A stretch of 64,000 nt of DNA, from contig VYZI01000666.1 in the NCBI GenBank assembly GCA_013397695.1, forward strand, positions 1-64,000. The letters run 5' to 3'. The first letter of the stretch is position 1, and the number at the start of each line of letters is the position of its first letter. The notes under the pieces are model-generated. The model was given only the letters and a program-made list of their open reading frames with translations. It did no database searches and was not told the origin of the DNA. Positions 48,137 through 63,278 of the stretch are shown here, piece after piece. The translations under genes and the position numbers were made by a program. Origin of the DNA: Centropus unirufus (Eukaryota; Chordata; Aves; Cuculiformes; Centropidae).

Positions 48137-51100
48137 TGCATATAAAAGTTAAACAAGTATAACCGGTAAAGATTCCTGGAATATTTAATGGGGTACATTT
48201 GCAGTTCATGCATTTCAGTATGGATTCACATGGCATATCGTTGACCTTAAACTTGAGTTAATCTTTTCTTCCACTTATGCCTGAATGTCTTTCGGCATGA
48301 ACAGATCTTGAAGCTGGTTTATGAATTGGCAACAGCACTGTGGTTTCTTGAAATAAAAATACAAGAACAATCTGTTATTAATTATATGAATCCCCACACA
48401 AAACGTCCTCCAGGTTGGCTGTACGTCAGGAGTGTTTATCAGTAACTCCTATCTCATAGCACTACTTCATAAAACGGCAATATGTGAACATGAAGTACTT
48501 CAAAGAGCTGTGGCCAATTTAACTCTGGACAAAAGAGGAATTTCTTTGTTATTGATCATTTGTTGACAGACAACTGGCACAAGTAAGTGAGGACAGAGTT
48601 TGATTACAACAGTCCAATTACTTTGGAATTTATTGACAGAACTCACTCATCTGCTGTGCCAGTCATCAAACAACATGCAACATTTCCTTTGATCATAAAT
48701 CGCCACGAGCTGTAACTTCCTGTGCACTGATTATCACGCGAGTTGCAGACTGGGAGGTGGTATGGAAGGCAGGGAAGCAGATGAAGAGAAGGCAGGTGGT
48801 AATGAAGAAAGTCCTCTCTTGCACGAAAGGGTGTGCTTTCAAGTTGCAGTGGTGCTGGGGGTGACGAACTAGCAGAGATTTCCTCTCCTTAGTCAACCCA
48901 TCTCTTGGGGCTGGAATATTATGGGAGAACGGGGGAAGTTCAGAGAAATGTTGACAAAAATTCTCCAAGCTGATTGAAAAAGCTGGAATTGTTGATGGAC
49001 TGCACACTAGTTGATGTGGACTGCTTTATGAAGATAAAGCTGTGGCCTGGCTTAGAGCATTTAGTGTAATCTGGTTCCCTTCAGTAACTTATCATCACCC
49101 ATTTCAGTCCTGATTGCTTTCCATCTCTAATATATACCACTTTAAACGCCTCTAAAAGAAAAGTTTAACATCTTGTTTAAGTTTCCCTTCCCACCAGAAG
49201 CCCACTCCAATGGAAACAAATGCTGCTGCTTTTCTCCTGCTTAGTGTAGATGAGACAGTAACATTTATCCCTTTTAATTTCCATTTAATATTTTTTTCAT
49301 TATTTTGTACCTGTGAAAGGATAGTGCAACTTTTTTTTTTTTTTTCTTTTTTCCTGGAAATCCTTTAAATTCAAGCTCTCCTGTTTTTTCAGGAATATTC
49401 TTCCTTGTACTTTGCAATTCACCTCTGTGCTTCTTCAGAAAGATGTAAAAATAGCTGTTTCAAGCAGTTGCTTCAGTGCACCCAGGGGAGCATCTTTCAG
49501 AATCTTGGTTTATTGCACCGTTCCTACTAATGTGACAGTGACATTTCTTTCGGCTACCTCCCTTTCTCTTGGCTATAACCGCGTGTATGGAAAGGCTATG
49601 CAAGAAGATAGGAGGTTCTTACCATGGTGGGGTTACTTGCAGGTTGTCTGTCTTCCCTGTCTTTTCATCTCTCTTCAGAAAGTATTTCCAGGGTATTCTG
49701 GAAGCTGGAAGTGTAATGTTTCAGTTTTTTGCCTGTGTTCTTAAATGCTTGCTCTGTTACCACAACTCAAGTTAAGGTTTGATCAGTTTAGATTGTGACA
49801 TGTAATATAAAGGCTTGCAAGTGAGCTAGTTGTGAGATTGCAGTCCTGGATCAGAAGATTTTGAGTTCAGCTTCTGCTCCTTTTCCTGAAATTTTACATG
49901 ATCTTGGGTAATATGGTTTTATTTTTATGGCCCTCTACCCTCCAGACAATGAGGACTGACTTCTGCTTTTCACCCAGTACTTTGTGTGTGTGTACACACA
50001 TGTGCTTAGCTTGAAACAACAGAGGACTTAGCGCTTCAGTTTCAACAAAGCCATCTTCATGCTTAAGATAACTGTATGTTTGTGTACCACCTAGCAGAGA
50101 GAAGAGCATCATTTGGGGCATAAACACTGTGATAATACAAAAATCATGGTCAAATTTGTCATATAACAGAGGGAGCATGTGCACTCCAGTGGTGAAGTCT
50201 GTTTTGGATAATTATCCACATATCAGATTGGGAGGAATTTAAATCAGCCACAACACACAAATGAAAAAGCATGGCACTCTGACAAGGAAACATTAATTTG
50301 GGAGATTAATCTGCAGGATGTTGATTGTCATTTCTGAAGGAAGCGAAAAGGTCAGTACTTATTCCAGAGTTTATACAGTGTTAAGATAATCAGGTTGAGG
50401 TGTTTTTTTTATTTAAAAAGTAAGTCTTTTAGTAGCAAGGTAATGTTAGTTCCACAAAACTGCCATTAATGTGTATGTATATTAATTATGTCAGTTAATC
50501 AATTATGTCAGTTTAAAAACTCTTTAAGAACACTTCCTAGATAGAAATCATTTGACAGGAAGCTTTATATATTGTACTGGTATTGAGACGTGGAACTCTA
50601 ATTGCTGTAGAACTTGTAATTTTTTTCACCTTTAAAAATATCAAGCTTTCTTTCCCAATAAGCGACTGTCACACCACTGTTGTTTACCTAAGCAACCGTT
50701 CTGTGCAAAGCACAAGAAGCTTAAGCATTTCTTCGAAGTCTCTGGTAAAAGCAGAGTAATGGCTGCATTTTTTTTTCTTGGGTTGTTTCTGTTTTGCAGG
50801 TTGTCCCTGGCTCTAATGGAGAACTGGAGAGAGAGGCTTGTGTCTAATTCCAGTCAGCAAAGTAAAGCCTGTCTCATGAGGGAATTTTTTTTTTAATTTG
50901 ACCTTAATAGATGGAGCCAAAGAAATTGTGTTGTGTAAATAGAACCTAGAGCAGCAGGTGTCCTTTTCATACTGTACTAAATTTTCTAAATTATTCCTTT
51001 TTTTTTTTGTGTTAGCATCTGTCACTTGAGCAGTGGAAAATGAACCTAGATTTTTTTTATATTAAATAACATACTGTTTATCACTTCCGTGGCATTTACA

Positions 51101-54100
51101 GTGGAAGTCATATCATGGTTGCCTCAGGGTTGAGGCTGGAATACAGTTAAGGCTCAGACACACAACTGGGTCGCTCTATACCAGCTCCGCCACAGCAATG
51201 AAACTGAGCACAGACACCAGGAAAAAAACACAGGCAAAAAAAATCAGTAAAAGCAGTTTCAAATGTCTTTTGCGATTGTTGATCTGCTCATGACTCCTAC
51301 TACCCTTCAGCATCTGCCTGGTGGTATCAGCTGTGGCAGTGACAGAGTTGCACTGAGCTACTTCCTTGGCTCTTTCCTGTGCTGGACCATTGTTACTGGA
51401 TGGATCATTGTTGTCCAGGACATCACTGACATGAAGCCAGAATAAAAGCTCTCCTGCAGAGTGCCCTAGTGCAGCATTGGTGGGTTGCTTGCTCTTGTCC
51501 TAGTGGTCCACTTTGCTAGTTTTAGATGCTAATGATCTATTGTTTTGCTTTCAAACTCTCTCACTGAGGAGGGAGCTCTCTTGCGCCCGGACTTAATCGT
51601 GTTTGATTGGTGTGATGCTGGTTTCAGGTCTGATGGTGAATTCGGAAGCATGAACATCTCTGGGTGGTCTCACTGGATGGCACTCGTAGACATTCACCTA
51701 ACTCTGTGAACTCCTCTTCCAAGGTGACTAGTTCCTGTGGAGGAGGTTTCTGCTCTGACTTTGCTCTCAAACATGTTTCTCTTCCCCGATGCTAGACACC
51801 AGTTGTGTAAGGTGATAGGAATGACTTTCAGTGCAGGGTAGGCTTTTGTCCTGCAGCAAAACTTCCTGCTTCCTGATTAACTTTGCAATTCTGTATCCTT
51901 TTCATCCCTTATCTAAGTTTGAGTATGCTTTGGTTAGTGAAAAATACAGTATTTTACCTGAAAACCAACATCTATTCCGTCCTGTGCTAAGGTGTTAGTA
52001 GCAGAAAGAGTTCCCAGAGCCCTGGATCTCCAGATTTACAGGTGAGGCTTCCTATTCCAGTTTGATCAGACCAGTTTTGTTTATTTGGCTGCATTTGTAA
52101 CATGGCATGCTCCAGCTGTAGGTCATGCAGCAGAGAAGGTTACCGTACTATTATTTATTTTTATAAGGGTGGATAATTTCAAAGGAGAACAGAGCCGATT
52201 CCTTATGCTTCCTCCTACAGGTGAAAATACACTTAGGTAGTAATTACATACCTCAGCTCAGCTTTCAGATGAGCCATAAAAATGACAGAAAGTCCTACTG
52301 TTTTTGGAAGTTTACTAACTACATTAACAGTGCAGGTAGGCAAAAAGGAAATTAACATTTTGGTAAACAACAAAAGACACTATTTTTCAAAGTCTCAGAT
52401 GAGCCAATGTGTGAACAGTTGCCCATCTTTGCTCAATTCTTCCTCTAACACAGCCTTTTTTTCCCAACACCTCTGATTCATGAGACAGCCCTGCAGGAGT
52501 TTAACTACCAAAGGAGCCAGCAATATGTGGCCACAATGGATTCATCAAGTGTTTGGAAAAGGAAAGCTAGCAGATGTTTCATTCAAACGCCTTCAGTGGG
52601 AACACATCACAGCTCACATCCCTTCTCAGGCTAGGATAAACCCAAATGAAAAGGGTCTTTTCTTTCCTTTAGTGACCTGCATTACTGTGTGTCCAGTTTC
52701 ACGTCATTAAGTGCAGAACACAGATCCAGCAAAGGCGATGTCTTTGCACATGGGCAGGACCCACCAAGGCAGGCACCCGTTCCTCACTGGAAATTCTCCA
52801 GGGTGACTGGAATCTTCTGACCGAGAGGAGAATGGAGATGCACGAGTACCAGGAGAAAGCATAGTAGTTTTGCTTTTCAGCACAAGCTGTAAGCTTTACC
52901 CCTGACCCTAGAAGAATGACTGTAAAGTGTGCATCAGGTCCTTAAACTCTAGTGTGAGACCTGAAAACCTTTTCCCCAATATTTTTAATAACCCTGAAAT
53001 TAAATGAAAAATATTTTATAGATAACACTGTAGGGTGACCATCTACCCTTTGTTCTTCAAAGGTCAGATTGCTTATTTCACCACAGCACCCTGAGCACCT
53101 CAGTCAGACAGGCAGCCAGCGGTGCTCTGACGTGTTTCCAGCCAAGTCTGAGGTGCATAATTCCATTCTGAAGGGTACATGGCACTTTCAGTACTGAAAT
53201 TTCACAGTATCAAGTGAAAATGAGCAAAATAACCTTTACCCAGCCCTTCATGAAAGGCTCGTGTTTTCCTCTTGCTTGCAGAACTTTATTATTTCTATAA
53301 AACACACAGCCCTCTGTTGTAATTTGATGCCTTTATGACCCCGAGGTCAGACGTTTATGGAATGTGATTCTAGTTATAACAACAGTGATACTCGCTGTCG
53401 GGCTGGCACCGAGTTCTTCAGCTAGTGACACTCCAACATCTTGGAGCAGGCAAAGCCAATAAGTTTGCTTGCCACAGACAGCAAAGAAAACACTTTCTCC
53501 TTTATTAATTCAATGAAATTCCATAAAGGTGAAGGGCAAGGTTAAGGTGAAAACTTAAGTTGAAATAAGAATTCAAGGGAGAAAGGAAGCTGGTGCCAAG
53601 AATGCTTAAATAACCATTGTCTGCCCCAGTGCTTGTACCAAAGTTACCTCTTAGTTTCTTTAGCAAAAGTCTGTATTTGTTGCTCACTATTCAGTCACTC
53701 AGGGAAGAATTTAATCCCATGTTTCACATGTGCTGTGGTGCAGTAACAGGATTCTGTGGACCACTGATAAACCAATGTGGGAATAGTATCTCATCAAGAA
53801 AAACTTTGAACTCCTCTCTTCGTTCAGGGAAAAAAATGGGCAACTCAAATAACAAATCTGGTTGCTATAGATTTCTGCTTCATGATTTATGCAAACTCTG
53901 GCTTTTTTACGGTTGCAAAATTAATAAGAGTAGTCTTCCAACTATGTTCTCTGATGTCTAACAAAAGCCATTCCCTCAGCCAGATGCTGAAGATAGTGTC
54001 CTCTATGTCTAGCTGCGTGTTTTCTCATAATTGTTTGTGAATTACCCATTCCTCTGTCAACTCTGTTTGAAATCTGCTAAAAAAAATTATAAGTTATGCA

Positions 54101-57100
54101 GGGTATGAGCCTACACGCACAAAAAATTACTCCTACACTGTGACTGTTACAGCCCTATTTCTTTGGGAACCAGCTGATTAACCCAAAGCAGAGAGGATTC
54201 CTTGAGCTGTCAGGACATGCTTTGTAGCTGAGGGATGAACTTTGCCACAGAGCTTGGCAGTTTAGGGTGCTCTCGTACTGATTCGGTGACAAAGTCTGGT
54301 CAATCTTTTTGTTTGCCTGAAGGCTGGGTTGTGAGATGTGTTTGGTGGTGTATAGAAATGACCTGGGTGTTGGCTGTGGAAATAAGTCTGTGCCCTGTAA
54401 CACAGACTTATGGGAAAAAGGGCTCCAGGAGAACTTTGGAGTCTGACACACTACCCTTCCCACCTTACGGTGGTCTGATACAAGCTTATATCATGGTCTG
54501 TAGTAGTTTTCCTGCCTTTTTCTCAAATAAATCCATTATCTCCCCAGGGAAGATATTTTCAGAACTTCCTTGCTGTTACCAGAAGATTTTACTAATAATT
54601 AACAGATTTTTTTAAAATTGCAAGCTTTGCTATCAGTTATATCCAAGTGAGAGTCTGTTGGTCTTAGCATCATAGGGGAGGATGTAAAGAATTAAGTTAT
54701 CACTGTGTTTAAATCACTAATATAAACCATTGTAGCAGGACACATATAGATTTTTTCCCCTATAGTGAGGCCTGTAAACCATCATCCCATTCCTGTTCTG
54801 CCCTCTAGGTTCTGTGTCCCCGGAGGGCAACAGGCCCTGGTGGACCCAGCCTTTTCTGCCTGCTTCTTCACTGAGGTGGATCCTCTTCCCCTCCTGTGTC
54901 CCACTGTGTTCTCATCTCTTTCTCTTGCCCATACCAATCCTTTCCATTCAAAGATACCTGCAGTGAGCACAGCCAATCGCTTGTGAAAATGGCACAATAA
55001 AGATCTCTGTTTTTTCTCGCAGATGAGGTTATTTTGCTTGCTCTACAAAAATGCTTCAGCTCTGACCTCAGACAGGAAAGCTGAAAAAGTCACAAAATCT
55101 GTTACAAAAATCTATTGCAAACTCCACACAAATGTCTAAACCTTCTGGGCTGTTCCCCACACTAGAGATGTGAGTTCGTAGGGATGCCAGCTCTCTGTAT
55201 ATCCCGACCGGTTTCATATGAGAGTAACCTGATTCACAGGGGCAGGAACACGTGAGAAGAATTCCCCTGCTAGCCCTGACAAAAATATCCATCCTGCTGG
55301 TGGAGGGACACTGTTTTCAGTGGTCAGTTATGACCTCTCACTAGGGTTGGTCGCTTGTAATCTTCCCGAAAGCTCAGATCGGTCTACGGTGTGTAGCCAA
55401 GGCGTTACTTGCTGCCTGCTCATGCATCACTGAGTGCCCAGGAACTAGCTGATCTGCAGAAACTCCTACGATTGAAGACCTTTCCCAGTTGCCTGCTTGC
55501 ATAAATTTCTGGGAGTGTTATTCGATAATCTTTTCCATATTTATGTGTAGGGTTTGGTAGGGTTCTTGCACTCAAGGTGTATAGCTGTGCCTCTGCACTG
55601 CCCCACTGCCCGCCCCATATGCAGGTATGGGGGCTCCTTTCTTAAGAGCTACTTATTAAAAAGGGATTGTTGTATCACAAATGGTTGCTAAGATTTCATG
55701 CCTTGCATTATCAATTATAGTGACTTAGTTATTGCTATCTCACTTATAGAATAAATGCCAAATGGGAATGCCCTTTTTTAATACTGGAAAATGTCTCTGG
55801 AAAATCTTAACATCCCTACCTGTCTGTAGTGTAAAACTTGCAGCTCTGGAGAAAAGCAGGAACTCACCTGGTAGAACAGAAACTGAAAGCCAAAATACTC
55901 AGATGCTGTTACAGACTCTGCAATGGGCTTATGGACAGATTGTTTTGCTTCTTGGATGCTTCATCTCCCTTTAGGTTTTGTCTGTTTAGATAATATTTTC
56001 TTTGAGGTGTGTGGTCTCATGTGGGTTATACGACTAAATGCAATTTTAATAATACTTTTTGCTGCCTGCAAATAAGTCCCTTAGTGTCTAACAGCACTGC
56101 ACTCCTTCAGTGAAAGATCCATAGTGGTCACAGAAAAGCAAAGTTAAGAGACAAGGCAAAAGTATCACTGCTTGCTGATCAGTCCATCGTCCTTGCCTAA
56201 GCAGCTGCAAATATTGCAAAGCATTCTAATTGCCGCTACATCCTCCAGAGTGAGTAAACACGACTTGGAAGAACAGTTTTGGCCGCTTGTAATTGGAGCC
56301 CAGCTCACTGCAAGGTCGTTCATTGAAAAGAGAGGGTTCTGGTGCAGGTCTGTCCTACCCTGGCACCTCAGAAAATGGGACAAGTGAGTTTGGTGGCTCC
56401 TGGGCCAAATCTAGGACTGCTAGAAATGAGTGCAATTCTGTTGAGACAGGTGGAGCCATAGTTACTTGTTACCATTTTTAATTAAACAGGCAGAGTTCAT
56501 TATTGCAGCGCAATAGGGAAAAATCTAGAAATTAAATAGTCTCATAGTTATTAATAGGTTAATGGCTTTTTAAAATAAAATTGCCGTGTCACTCATTCCT
56601 GTGTTACCTCAAGGTTATTGTGTCTTGATGCCGGTGTTCTTCAGAGCAGGAGTTTTGTCCTGTGCAATAACCTAGCTATGTCACTCAGCACTGAAAAATG
56701 AGACGGCGGTAGCGTCTGATGTACGAACAAGGTGCTAGGGAGCAAGTGTGTAGGAAGCCAATAGGAAGTGTGAAAATGTAAATCAGGTGCCTGCTAAGCC
56801 AGGACATGTGTGAAACAAATGTTATCACAGCGGTGCTGGCAGGTGTTGGCAACAGCCAGCGTGTGGGTGTTCTGCTGCTGCTTTTTATTTACATCTTTGT
56901 ATTAAGGGCATCCCAGCACTCTTTTTTTTCCGTGTGAAAAGCTTCTGTCCTTTTATTTTTTTGTATAACAAAAAAATACCTAAAGGAACATCTTATGAAC
57001 TGTTACACTGAAGAGCTGTACCAGTTTTTGCCATGTGAGAATCTAACTTGTTTTATAGGAATGTGTTGTATATTTTTCTAAACGCACTGGAAAGCATGGA

Positions 57101-60000
57101 TCCTGCAAACATACACACACGCATAATTTTACTTGCTGGTGGTGCTATTGCTGAGTGATTGTCTGTCCCCTTATTCAAACAGAATTACTGAAACTATTGC
57201 TGAATAAAGAGCTGTAAAAATCTGTTTTGGAAGGAGTATCCAAGCTCTATTTCCCCGCAAATTAGAGGATGCATCGAAGTAATCTAGAAGCGTTGTGGTA
57301 ACTAGGTCTGTTGTGTGATCTAATGCATAAACACACACAGAGCTGTGCATTCCATGCTTTTAAATATTCTCAGTTTACCACAAGTTCTGTCCATAAGCAT
57401 CAAACATCTCAAGAAGCAATTTAGGATTAATTAGAAAAGGTTACTGTCAGTGTTGAAATAGAGTTGATCGTGTTGTAGTGTGAACCAGATTTTTCTTCTC
57501 GTGGCAAGACCCTACCAGATTCAGACTTAAAAACCTTGGGCCCTGATCCAGTCTTTCCAATGTTTTTGCTGACAGCTGGAATAGGCCTTCAGTGCTCAAA
57601 CACTGCCCTTCTACCTGCTAAGACCTAGGTTCCTCCATTTTCCAGCATCTTTTGCAATAGATTAGATGATACCAAAAAAATGCCTTGGCTTCTAGTTGCA
57701 ATTTCACATATGGTAAAGCAAGCACTTAGTTATGTTTTTTTTTCCTTCAGTCTTCCCTCCTAGTGACAATTTCAAGTGCGTATTTGGAAAATGGAAGTGG
57801 AAAATAGGAAAAAATGAAGGAAACAATGGAGATTTAAAATTGTGGAAGTCTTCATACAAGCATAATGTCAAACGAAAACTTTAATCAATAAGTGCAAACT
57901 CACAGAAGAAAATACCTTTTGCACAGAACCCATGCATCGTGAAGAATCTGGAATGTTAATTCTCTGAGCTCATGTGGAGGTATCTATGCTGGCCTGACTT
58001 AGGGGCAATAGCAGGACTGAGAAGGATTAAAACCTATCAGTTAGCCAACGCTTGTTGGAAATACAGAAACTGAGTGAAGCGCTAACAGACCCAAAAGGAC
58101 AGGAAACATCTGTCATACTGGCACAGCCAGCACCGTAACTGAAAAGGACCTTACCTTGCAGTCTTTTCTAGGGCAGGCTGAAGAATTTTAAGAGTGCGCG
58201 TTCCAGCTTTTTGCATCAATGACAGCTATGTGTTATTTTAAGCTCATCTTTGATGAACTGGAACTTACATATTTGATCCTGACTGCTTGGTGGGACCGTT
58301 TTTTAGCTATCCTCTCGATAGATCACTATTAAACGTCTTTCTCATTCATACATAGGCACGTCAGCCACTGAGTTAAAGAAAACAATTTATAGTCATGACC
58401 ATTATATCTATACGTTTATCTATTTTTAAATGCAGTATTCCTAAAGTGAGTAAGTGTAGGTCTTTTTAAGTGACCGAAACAGCAGAACTGCTGCTGAAAG
58501 TCAGGCACTGACTTTATAGAGAGATATCCAAGTACAGTAACAACAGTGAATCCAAATCTATCATCGATTCCACTCCGTGAGGCAGTCCTAGAAAGGAGTT
58601 TGCTTGTTAGGAACATGTGCAGGTGGGATCACCAAATCACTTGATACTGGCTTACTGCATGATTATCTGAATTCAATATATAATTACCACTCAACTCTCA
58701 CCATCCGTCAAGACATGCATGATTTTGACAAAACTTAGGCATATATCTGCCCCTGAGCCACTCTTGATTTCCTTTTCTTGTGTACCCGCTGCTACTGTAT
58801 TCTAGTACAAGATCATATTGCTGGAGCGGAATGTGATAAAACTAGCAGCAAGATACAATCTGGAACAATAAAAGAACTTTTCAGATGACAAACATCAAAG
58901 AGCTGATAAACACTACTTAAAAACCAGCTCTGCTATGAAGCTTTGTGTGTCTCATTTAATGAGCAAATGAATAACCAGCAGTCTATATCAAAAACCTCTT
59001 AGTCTGGCTTGCTCCTCCTGGTTTTCTAGTAATGGAATAACAGGCCTGTGAGATTTCAGAGCTACAACCAGGTCCCTGGTAACTGTAAATACGAAATTTA
59101 TTATAATGCCTTCACACAAGGTTGTGTTTAGAGTTCCAAATACACCCTGCTGCGGGCTTCGTGGGAGATATGTTCCTGCTATGCATCTCCCCAGGGATGC
59201 CCAGCTCTTCCAAGGTCACACAGTGCTTTCAGTCTTGCTCTGCAGCATGCTTTCCTCAGTGCAGTGTCAGCACTCTGCCCACAGCAGGGCCCTGCGCGCG
59301 CTCCAGGGAGGGGCTTTGCTTCTGCACTGAATCCGTTGATTGTGGATCCACACAAACCCTCTCTTTACGGAGGAAAGGAACTGGGTATCTGTGTTTCTGG
59401 GGCGGGACCACAAGAGGGGTCCATCAGTCAGGCCGCTTCCCCAGTTGATCACTGCATGGGTCAATGAGGCTGGGATGTAGATCCAGGCACAAAAGAGCTG
59501 TGTGTTACCACTGTAGCACGTCCACAAAATTTCCTAGGAGTTTGTGCCCCATATCACAGGAGTAGAGAGGGAAGGGACAGCCTTCTCAGATCTTCTCTAG
59601 TAAGTCTACCCCTGCTCTGGCTAGACACTGTGCCTGCGGTGGCTTTGCATTTGTGATGAAATTAACCTTTACACAAGTGGGTAAAGGAAACAAAAGCTCT
59701 TGGATCCATAAACTCACTTATTCTGAAATCAATACCTACATTTCCCGGAACCCCTTGGCTATGATGGCTGGGAATTTCTTGAAATTGAATTTCATCAGCC
59801 TTAATATTTGGTTTTGCTGGAATGGTATTACATAGGTGCATCCTGGGACCATGACATCCTTCTTACTAATGCAGAAATTAAATCAGACTGATGCTTTTGG
59901 AATCAACGTTTTTATCTGCACATTCCCAGTTCTCAGTCTAGCATCGGAATATGCAGTACGGTTTTTATTAATCTTCATGAGGAGGATGGGCTGAAGTCCC

Positions 60001-60057
60001 ATAATTTGGGGGACTATTATAATTATATAACTATAACTATTATAATTTGGGGGACTA
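60001..60057. repeat. 16-bp direct repeat around an AT-rich core
   Basis: ataatttgggggacta occurs at 60001-60016 and again at 60042-60057. The AT-rich sequence between them contains further TATAAT-type words. It looks like a local duplication. Confidence 0.8.
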
Positions 60058-63000
60058 AAATCATATTATTTTATTTGCCCCATAATTGAGACTTTAGCAT
60101 GACATTTGCATAAAAATATTTTAAAATATAGAAAGTTTTGTTCTTGAAGCTTATGATAGCTGGAACTGCCTGAGACTGCCTTAATACTACGTTTGTGCCC
60201 CTCTTCTGCAGCAGCAGCACGATGAGCACCATCTCTGTTACCTTGCAAATATTGGTTGTTTTAAACAGGTGACATTAGCATCTAAGAATTATGGAAGTCC
60301 TAGTAACTCAGAAGGAAAAGCATAGTTTTGCTCTTGCAAAATTGTTCGTTGAAATGAATGACCTAATGGCTAATTGCTGGGAGTTAATTGCGTAGCTGGA
60401 AGAAGCGCTGGTACGGATAGCACTAGAGTTGAATGGTTTTTTATTCTGGCCAAGGTGATTCGGTTTTAAGTGCTGATGTGTCAACTGTTGGGATATTTGT
60501 GAGGCATCTGAAGCTGTGCTGAAACCAGCGGGGAATTGTTAGGATGCAGGATGTGCTTAGTGGGTCACCCAATAAGTTGATGTTTCCTGCAAGGACTTGA
60601 TGACGGGAGAAAATTTCTTGTTACATGGGCTTGCACAGGGAAGCTGAATTATTGCAATGTAGTGTGGTACAACTTTGTCAAATGGGCCGCTGTTGAAAAT
60701 GAGTTCCGAGAGTCTGTAATTAAACTGCCGAGAGCTGCAAACCCACTGTGTTCAAGTACGATATGTACTTCTTGTAAGGAGGATCTGTAAAGTGTCTGGA
60801 ATAGACTCTAGCTACAGCTTGCCAGTAGTTGTTTTAAACTCTTATACATCTGGTTTCATACTTTGAAATTTTCATAGTTTGGGATTGATGGTAACTTCCT
60901 TTAAAAACTTGTGCCTTTGTCTTCTCTTGATACAACCTCTTACGTTTATCCAGTGGAAGGTAAAACTATTACACGAGATAGGGATTTGAGGTTGCACTTC
61001 TTGCTTCTACTGTGTAATGAGGTTTTGGTACAACTAAACAATAAAGTGATAGTTTATAATGTAATATATCACAAAGAATTTAAAGCTTTGTAATGAATCC
61101 TGTGCGTATGGACTGCGAGGGAATCTCCACAGCACAGGTCTCTGACAGGGAAAGGTGGGGGCGAATTAGGTGGATATTTCCCAGCCTGCGAGTGTAGTTC
61201 TGTAAGGGAAGGCTGTGGGAATTACTGGAACCACGAGCACCCAACTGTTTAGCAAGCAGGGGAGAAGATTCCTCATTTTGATACCCTGATTAGAAGTCCT
61301 ACAAATGTTACTTAAGATTACTTTTAAGATAGGAAGAAGAAACTAAATCACCAATGCCTATACAGAAACATTTTGTTGTCTTTAGGAACTGGATTTTTCC
61401 AACTTCACCTGCCACCAAACAGCGTAATAAATCCCAAGTTTCCAGTAAGTCAGCTCGTGGACTAGGACACGATCTAAGATGTGTGCATTATTCTAAATCT
61501 GGCCATGAAATGTTTAACAGAGGTTTCAGATGAAAGGCAGCAAACAGGTAGTGAGGCTGCCTTGTTTTTCTTGAGTCACAGAACTGGAATAACAGGACCT
61601 TTTTTCACCATTCACTGAGCTGCTCATTTGCATGTGGAATTAATTTGCATGCCATTGACATTTGGGGGAGAGGACTGGGAAGCATCTGGGAGGATCTGCA
61701 CTAGATGCAGAACAGATCCTGGCTGCAGTTGGATGGCAACAAAATTAACTTGGTCTGTTGGAAAAAGTGACAAATTTAACCTGGCTTCACAAAAGTCTCT
61801 CTCATCTATTTTTCTTTGAAAAGATGCAGTGCCATGCAGGTAAGGCATAGATGTTAGGTATTAGTAGGAAGAAGAATTTTGTTGTAAATCACCTTCTGGG
61901 CTGCATGGCTACTATCCCACTTTGGGAAGTGCTTAGGGATTCATTCTTTCCATCTTCAAAACACTTTTCTTGCTTATTGCAAGGTTCTACAGGGTCCAAA
62001 GTTCTGTTCCTGACTGTGCTGACCCTCTTTTTGTGATCTTGAATGAAAGAAACTCTTTGAAAGATGGCCGGTGAAGGATTCCTGGGGTTCTGAAATGCAC
62101 CAGCTTCACACTTGACAGCAAAATGTTCCTTTGGTTTAATGAGTACAGGAGCCAGGAAAACTTGTCTGTTGTTTACCAGGACCAAACAGTCTGGCAGAAT
62201 GAGTATTCAAAGTAGTGAACCATAGCTGGAGTGAAGCAAATGTGTGCGGACACTCTCAAAGGTGCTCTTTTTCTTGGGGTGAATGCTAATGACCCTTCTG
62301 TGTTTCATGATAGATTTGTTCAGACATTAAGTCACTGGAAAATACCCTGTGAAAAATATGCGCGTGTTCCTGGTGACTCAAAATCTTGTAATAGCGGCAT
62401 GTTTACAAAAAAACCCAAGCAAACAAAAAAACAGAAAGCAAAAAACAGTTGTAGTTGTTTTGTGATCCAAAAAAAAAAATCAAATGGTGCCAAAAAATGT
62501 CCTGGATTCTGACTGAACACATGGTCATTTCAGGTTGTCCAGGATACTTGGCTTCCCTGTGGCTCAGTTAAAGACTAGGAGCCGGGATGTCTGTGAGTGA
62601 AGGAGGCAGCCCCTGTTGCAAATATCCATGAAGGAGTTGGAGCAAATTATGAAGTTGGACTGGATATTTGTGTTAAATTGCTGTACTTGGTAAATAATTC
62701 TTTTTTGAAAAATACATTTTTCAAAGACATTAACAGGGTGACGGTGGTGATTTCATTTATTTAATTATTTCTATAATTGCTTTAAATTCTAGGCTGGCAC
62801 TGAAACTAGCGAAAGGCTACTGTCTAAGGAAACAGAGCAGAACCTTTTGGGACTGCACCTGAGGGCATTTTCAACACAGTCGAGCAGTGAAGGTAACAGT
62901 TCAGCTTGTGCAGCTGTGAAGTGCGTGTTGTTGGCAAGGTACAGCCAGTTCTGCATCTCAAGAGCCTTTCCTGTGCGATTTGGGTTAGCCTCTACTTGAT

Positions 63001-63273
63001 CTTCCTGTGCCTGAGGTACACCTGTTCCAGAGGCTGATCATTTTCCAAGATTCGTTGGTCTGGTTCTGTAAGGATAAAGGCAAAGCTGCCTCCTTTCTAC
63101 TCAATATGCGTGTAGTAACTGGCACAGCATGTCCTCGTAGGTGCTATACAGAGCTCATTCCATTTAATAGCTCTAAAGAGCTCCCATTCACATGAGCAGG
63201 AGCTGAGCCACAATAAATCAGGGAAAAGGCTTGTCTGGGTGAAGTGGAGGGTGTGCTGGCCTTGTGCTGGTGT

Positions 63274-63278
63274 CACAG
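63274..63278. repeat. Target-site duplication, left copy
   Basis: CACAG directly before the LTR, repeated exactly at 63855-63859 directly after it. Confidence 0.85.

Larger units (their letters stand above)
24650..63278. other. Gene-poor intergenic interval
   Basis: About 38.6 kb, AT-rich, with no CpG island and no exon that I recognise on either strand. By conserved vertebrate gene order the next gene to the right should be SPATS2L, but none of its coding exons is visible. Open frames here are mostly under 110 codons; the longest are 173 codons (minus, 46238-46759), 155 codons (minus, 38284-38751) and 150 codons (plus, 34298-34750). None resembles a known family. Low-complexity tracts include T-rich runs at 29747-29759 and 49331-49345 and G/T-rich stretches near 33340-33385 and 35130-35195. 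Confidence 0.7.
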
